In this document: positions 51,121-52,105 of the stretch, one piece after another | Numbering within the stretch: position 1 is the stretch's first letter | How the letters are laid out: the number at the start of each line of letters is the position of its first letter | DNA from: an uncultured Victivallis sp. | GTDB taxonomy: Bacteria > Verrucomicrobiota > Lentisphaeria > Victivallales > Victivallaceae | Assembly: GCF_944391105.1 (NCBI RefSeq) | Contig: NZ_CALXSK010000025.1 | Span: forward strand, 1-52,105 | Reading direction: 5' to 3' | Length of the DNA: 52,105 nucleotides | The notes under the pieces: model-generated | Databases searched by the model: none | Seen by the model: the letters and a program-made list of their open reading frames with translations, nothing else | Told to the model about the DNA's origin: nothing | Made by a program: the position numbers and the translations under genes

Positions 51121-52105
51121 ATGCTGTTGAGGAGAATCGCAGGGGCCGTGTTGATACTGGTTTGTGTGGTTTGCGTTGCTGGAGAACCGCCTTCCCGGGA
51201 GGACTCGGCGAAATATGAGGAACTTGCGCAGAGCGGGTATTCCGCGATTCCAGAGCTGATTCGTGCGATGGCGACGGCGGAGACGAATGTTGCGATTTCC
51301 AGCCTGGGGGATGCGCTCGCCGCGACTGGCCCGGAGTTCCTGAAACAACCCGAATACGCCGCCGCGATGGCGGAGTTCCGCAAAACCGCGGAGGCCGGCA
51401 ACGTGATCGCGCAGCGTAATCTGGGATTGGCATACTGCATTGGGGCGGGAGTTCCGCAGGATGACGCGGAGGCCGCGCAGTGGTTTCGGAAAGCGGCGGA
51501 GCAGGGAGACGCGCAGGGGCAATATCACCTGGGCGTGATGTATGACAACGGCGAAGGCGTTCCGCAGGATCACGTGGAGGCCGCGAAATGGTATCGTCTG
51601 GCCGCGGATCAGGGATTTGCGTGGGCTCAGAACAATCTCGGCGCAGCCTACGAACATGGCGAGGGGGTAGAACGGGATCTTGAGAAGGCGGTGAAGTACT
51701 ATCGCCTTGCAGCGGAGCAGGGGGACTCTCTCGCGCAATGCAATCTGGGTCTGGCCTATGAGAACGGCGAGGGGGTGGAACAGGATTTCGCGGAGGCCGC
51801 GAAATGGTATCGTCTGGCGGCGGAGCAGGGAGACGCGCAGGGGCAGTACTTTCTCGGGGTGATGTACGACAACGGTCGTGGCGTGCCGCAGGATTTCGCG
51901 GAGGCGGTGAGGTACTATCGCCTTGCGGCGGAGCAGGGGTTTGCGGATGCCCAGTACAATCTTGCCGTGTCATATGACGTGGGCGAGGGAGTCGACGAGA
52001 ATGATGTCGAGGCGGTGAAGTACTATCGCCTCGCAGCGGAACAGGAACACTCGTCCGCGCAGTACAATCTCGGCGTGATGTATGAGAACGGCGAGGGGGT
52101 GAAAC
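51121..52105 (+). CDS. Sel1-repeat (TPR-like) exported protein, 3' end outside the window
   Basis: At least 328 residues; the frame is still open at the window edge. A signal segment (RIAGAVLILVCVVCVAG) precedes an acidic linker and then at least six Sel1 units of 36 residues with the pattern AxxxYxLAAxxGxAxAQxxLGxxYxxGxGVxxD (for example AAEQGDAQGQYHLGVMYDNG). Sel1 arrays form alpha-solenoids that mediate protein-protein contact. Neighbouring repeats are very similar in DNA, with 108-bp periodicity. ATG 51121 has AGGA 5 nt upstream; TTG 51100, in the same frame, has a better GGAGG and may be the true start. Confidence 0.85.
   Translation, partial: MLLRRIAGAVLILVCVVCVAGEPPSREDSAKYEELAQSGYSAIPELIRAMATAETNVAISSLGDALAATGPEFLKQPEYAAAMAEFRKTAEAGNVIAQRNLGLAYCIGAGVPQDDAEAAQWFRKAAEQGDAQGQYHLGVMYDNGEGVPQDHVEAAKWYRLAADQGFAWAQNNLGAAYEHGEGVERDLEKAVKYYRLAAEQGDSLAQCNLGLAYENGEGVEQDFAEAAKWYRLAAEQGDAQGQYFLGVMYDNGRGVPQDFAEAVRYYRLAAEQGFADAQYNLAVSYDVGEGVDENDVEAVKYYRLAAEQEHSSAQYNLGVMYENGEGVK

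Overview
The window looks like a chromosome segment from a GC-rich, Gram-negative-type bacterium of the Lentisphaerota (Victivallis-like) or a near relative. This is inferred from content, not from a marker gene. Evidence: two pseudopilin-like proteins with a near-invariant prepilin leader placed beside large secreted carbohydrate-active proteins; GntR-headed, LacI-type sugar regulators; many exported glycoside hydrolase-like proteins; a lipoprotein, an RND pump and an ABC polysaccharide exporter, all implying an outer membrane. I saw no rRNA, tRNA, CRISPR array, transposase or phage gene.

Layout. 0-5.3 kb: an ADP-ribosylglycohydrolase-family protein, a lipoprotein coupled to ispH, a sodium:solute symporter and a TsaC/Sua5-type tRNA modification enzyme. 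5.3-15.6 kb (minus strand): a sugar-utilisation cluster with an ABC importer of the ferric/sugar-phosphate type (ATPase, binding protein, fused permease), a cytoplasmic GH106-like hydrolase, a PocR/AraC regulator, an exported clan GH-A-like hydrolase and a small exported protein made of 20-residue repeats. 15.7-28.1 kb (minus strand): a cell-surface polysaccharide locus. One promoter near 28.07 kb reads an ABC-2 exporter pair, a DegT aminotransferase, a GT56-like transferase, two paralogous ATP-grasp ligases, a second PLP-type protein, an epimerase/dehydratase and two GT2 glycosyltransferases; a GT-C-like membrane protein follows. The two ligases and two PLP-type enzymes suggest a glycan carrying amino sugars or amide-linked groups.

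28.3-35.9 kb: a small secreted protein with two F5/8-type C domains, divergent from a module of regulator, pseudopilin-like protein and a 1508-residue secreted protein of unknown family. 35.8-42.8 kb (minus strand): an RND efflux pump with its adaptor, preceded by a PhoB/PhoR-like two-component system; the pump promoter carries 7-bp direct repeats at 11-bp spacing resembling a Pho box. 42.8-45.1 kb: an SGNH hydrolase and an alpha/beta hydrolase, divergent from a second module (45.2-50.8 kb) of regulator, pseudopilin-like protein, LamG-like protein and a GH-A hydrolase with a CBM9-like C terminus. The window ends inside a Sel1-repeat protein.

The most interesting pattern is the repeated module: a GntR/LacI-type regulator with an operator at its own promoter, then a pseudopilin-like protein, then a large secreted carbohydrate-active protein. 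It occurs twice, 16 kb apart, with non-homologous effector proteins but nearly the same pseudopilin leader. This may be a polysaccharide-utilisation unit distinct from SusCD-type loci. Promoters, operators and functions given here are read by eye from sequence and motifs; no database search was run.
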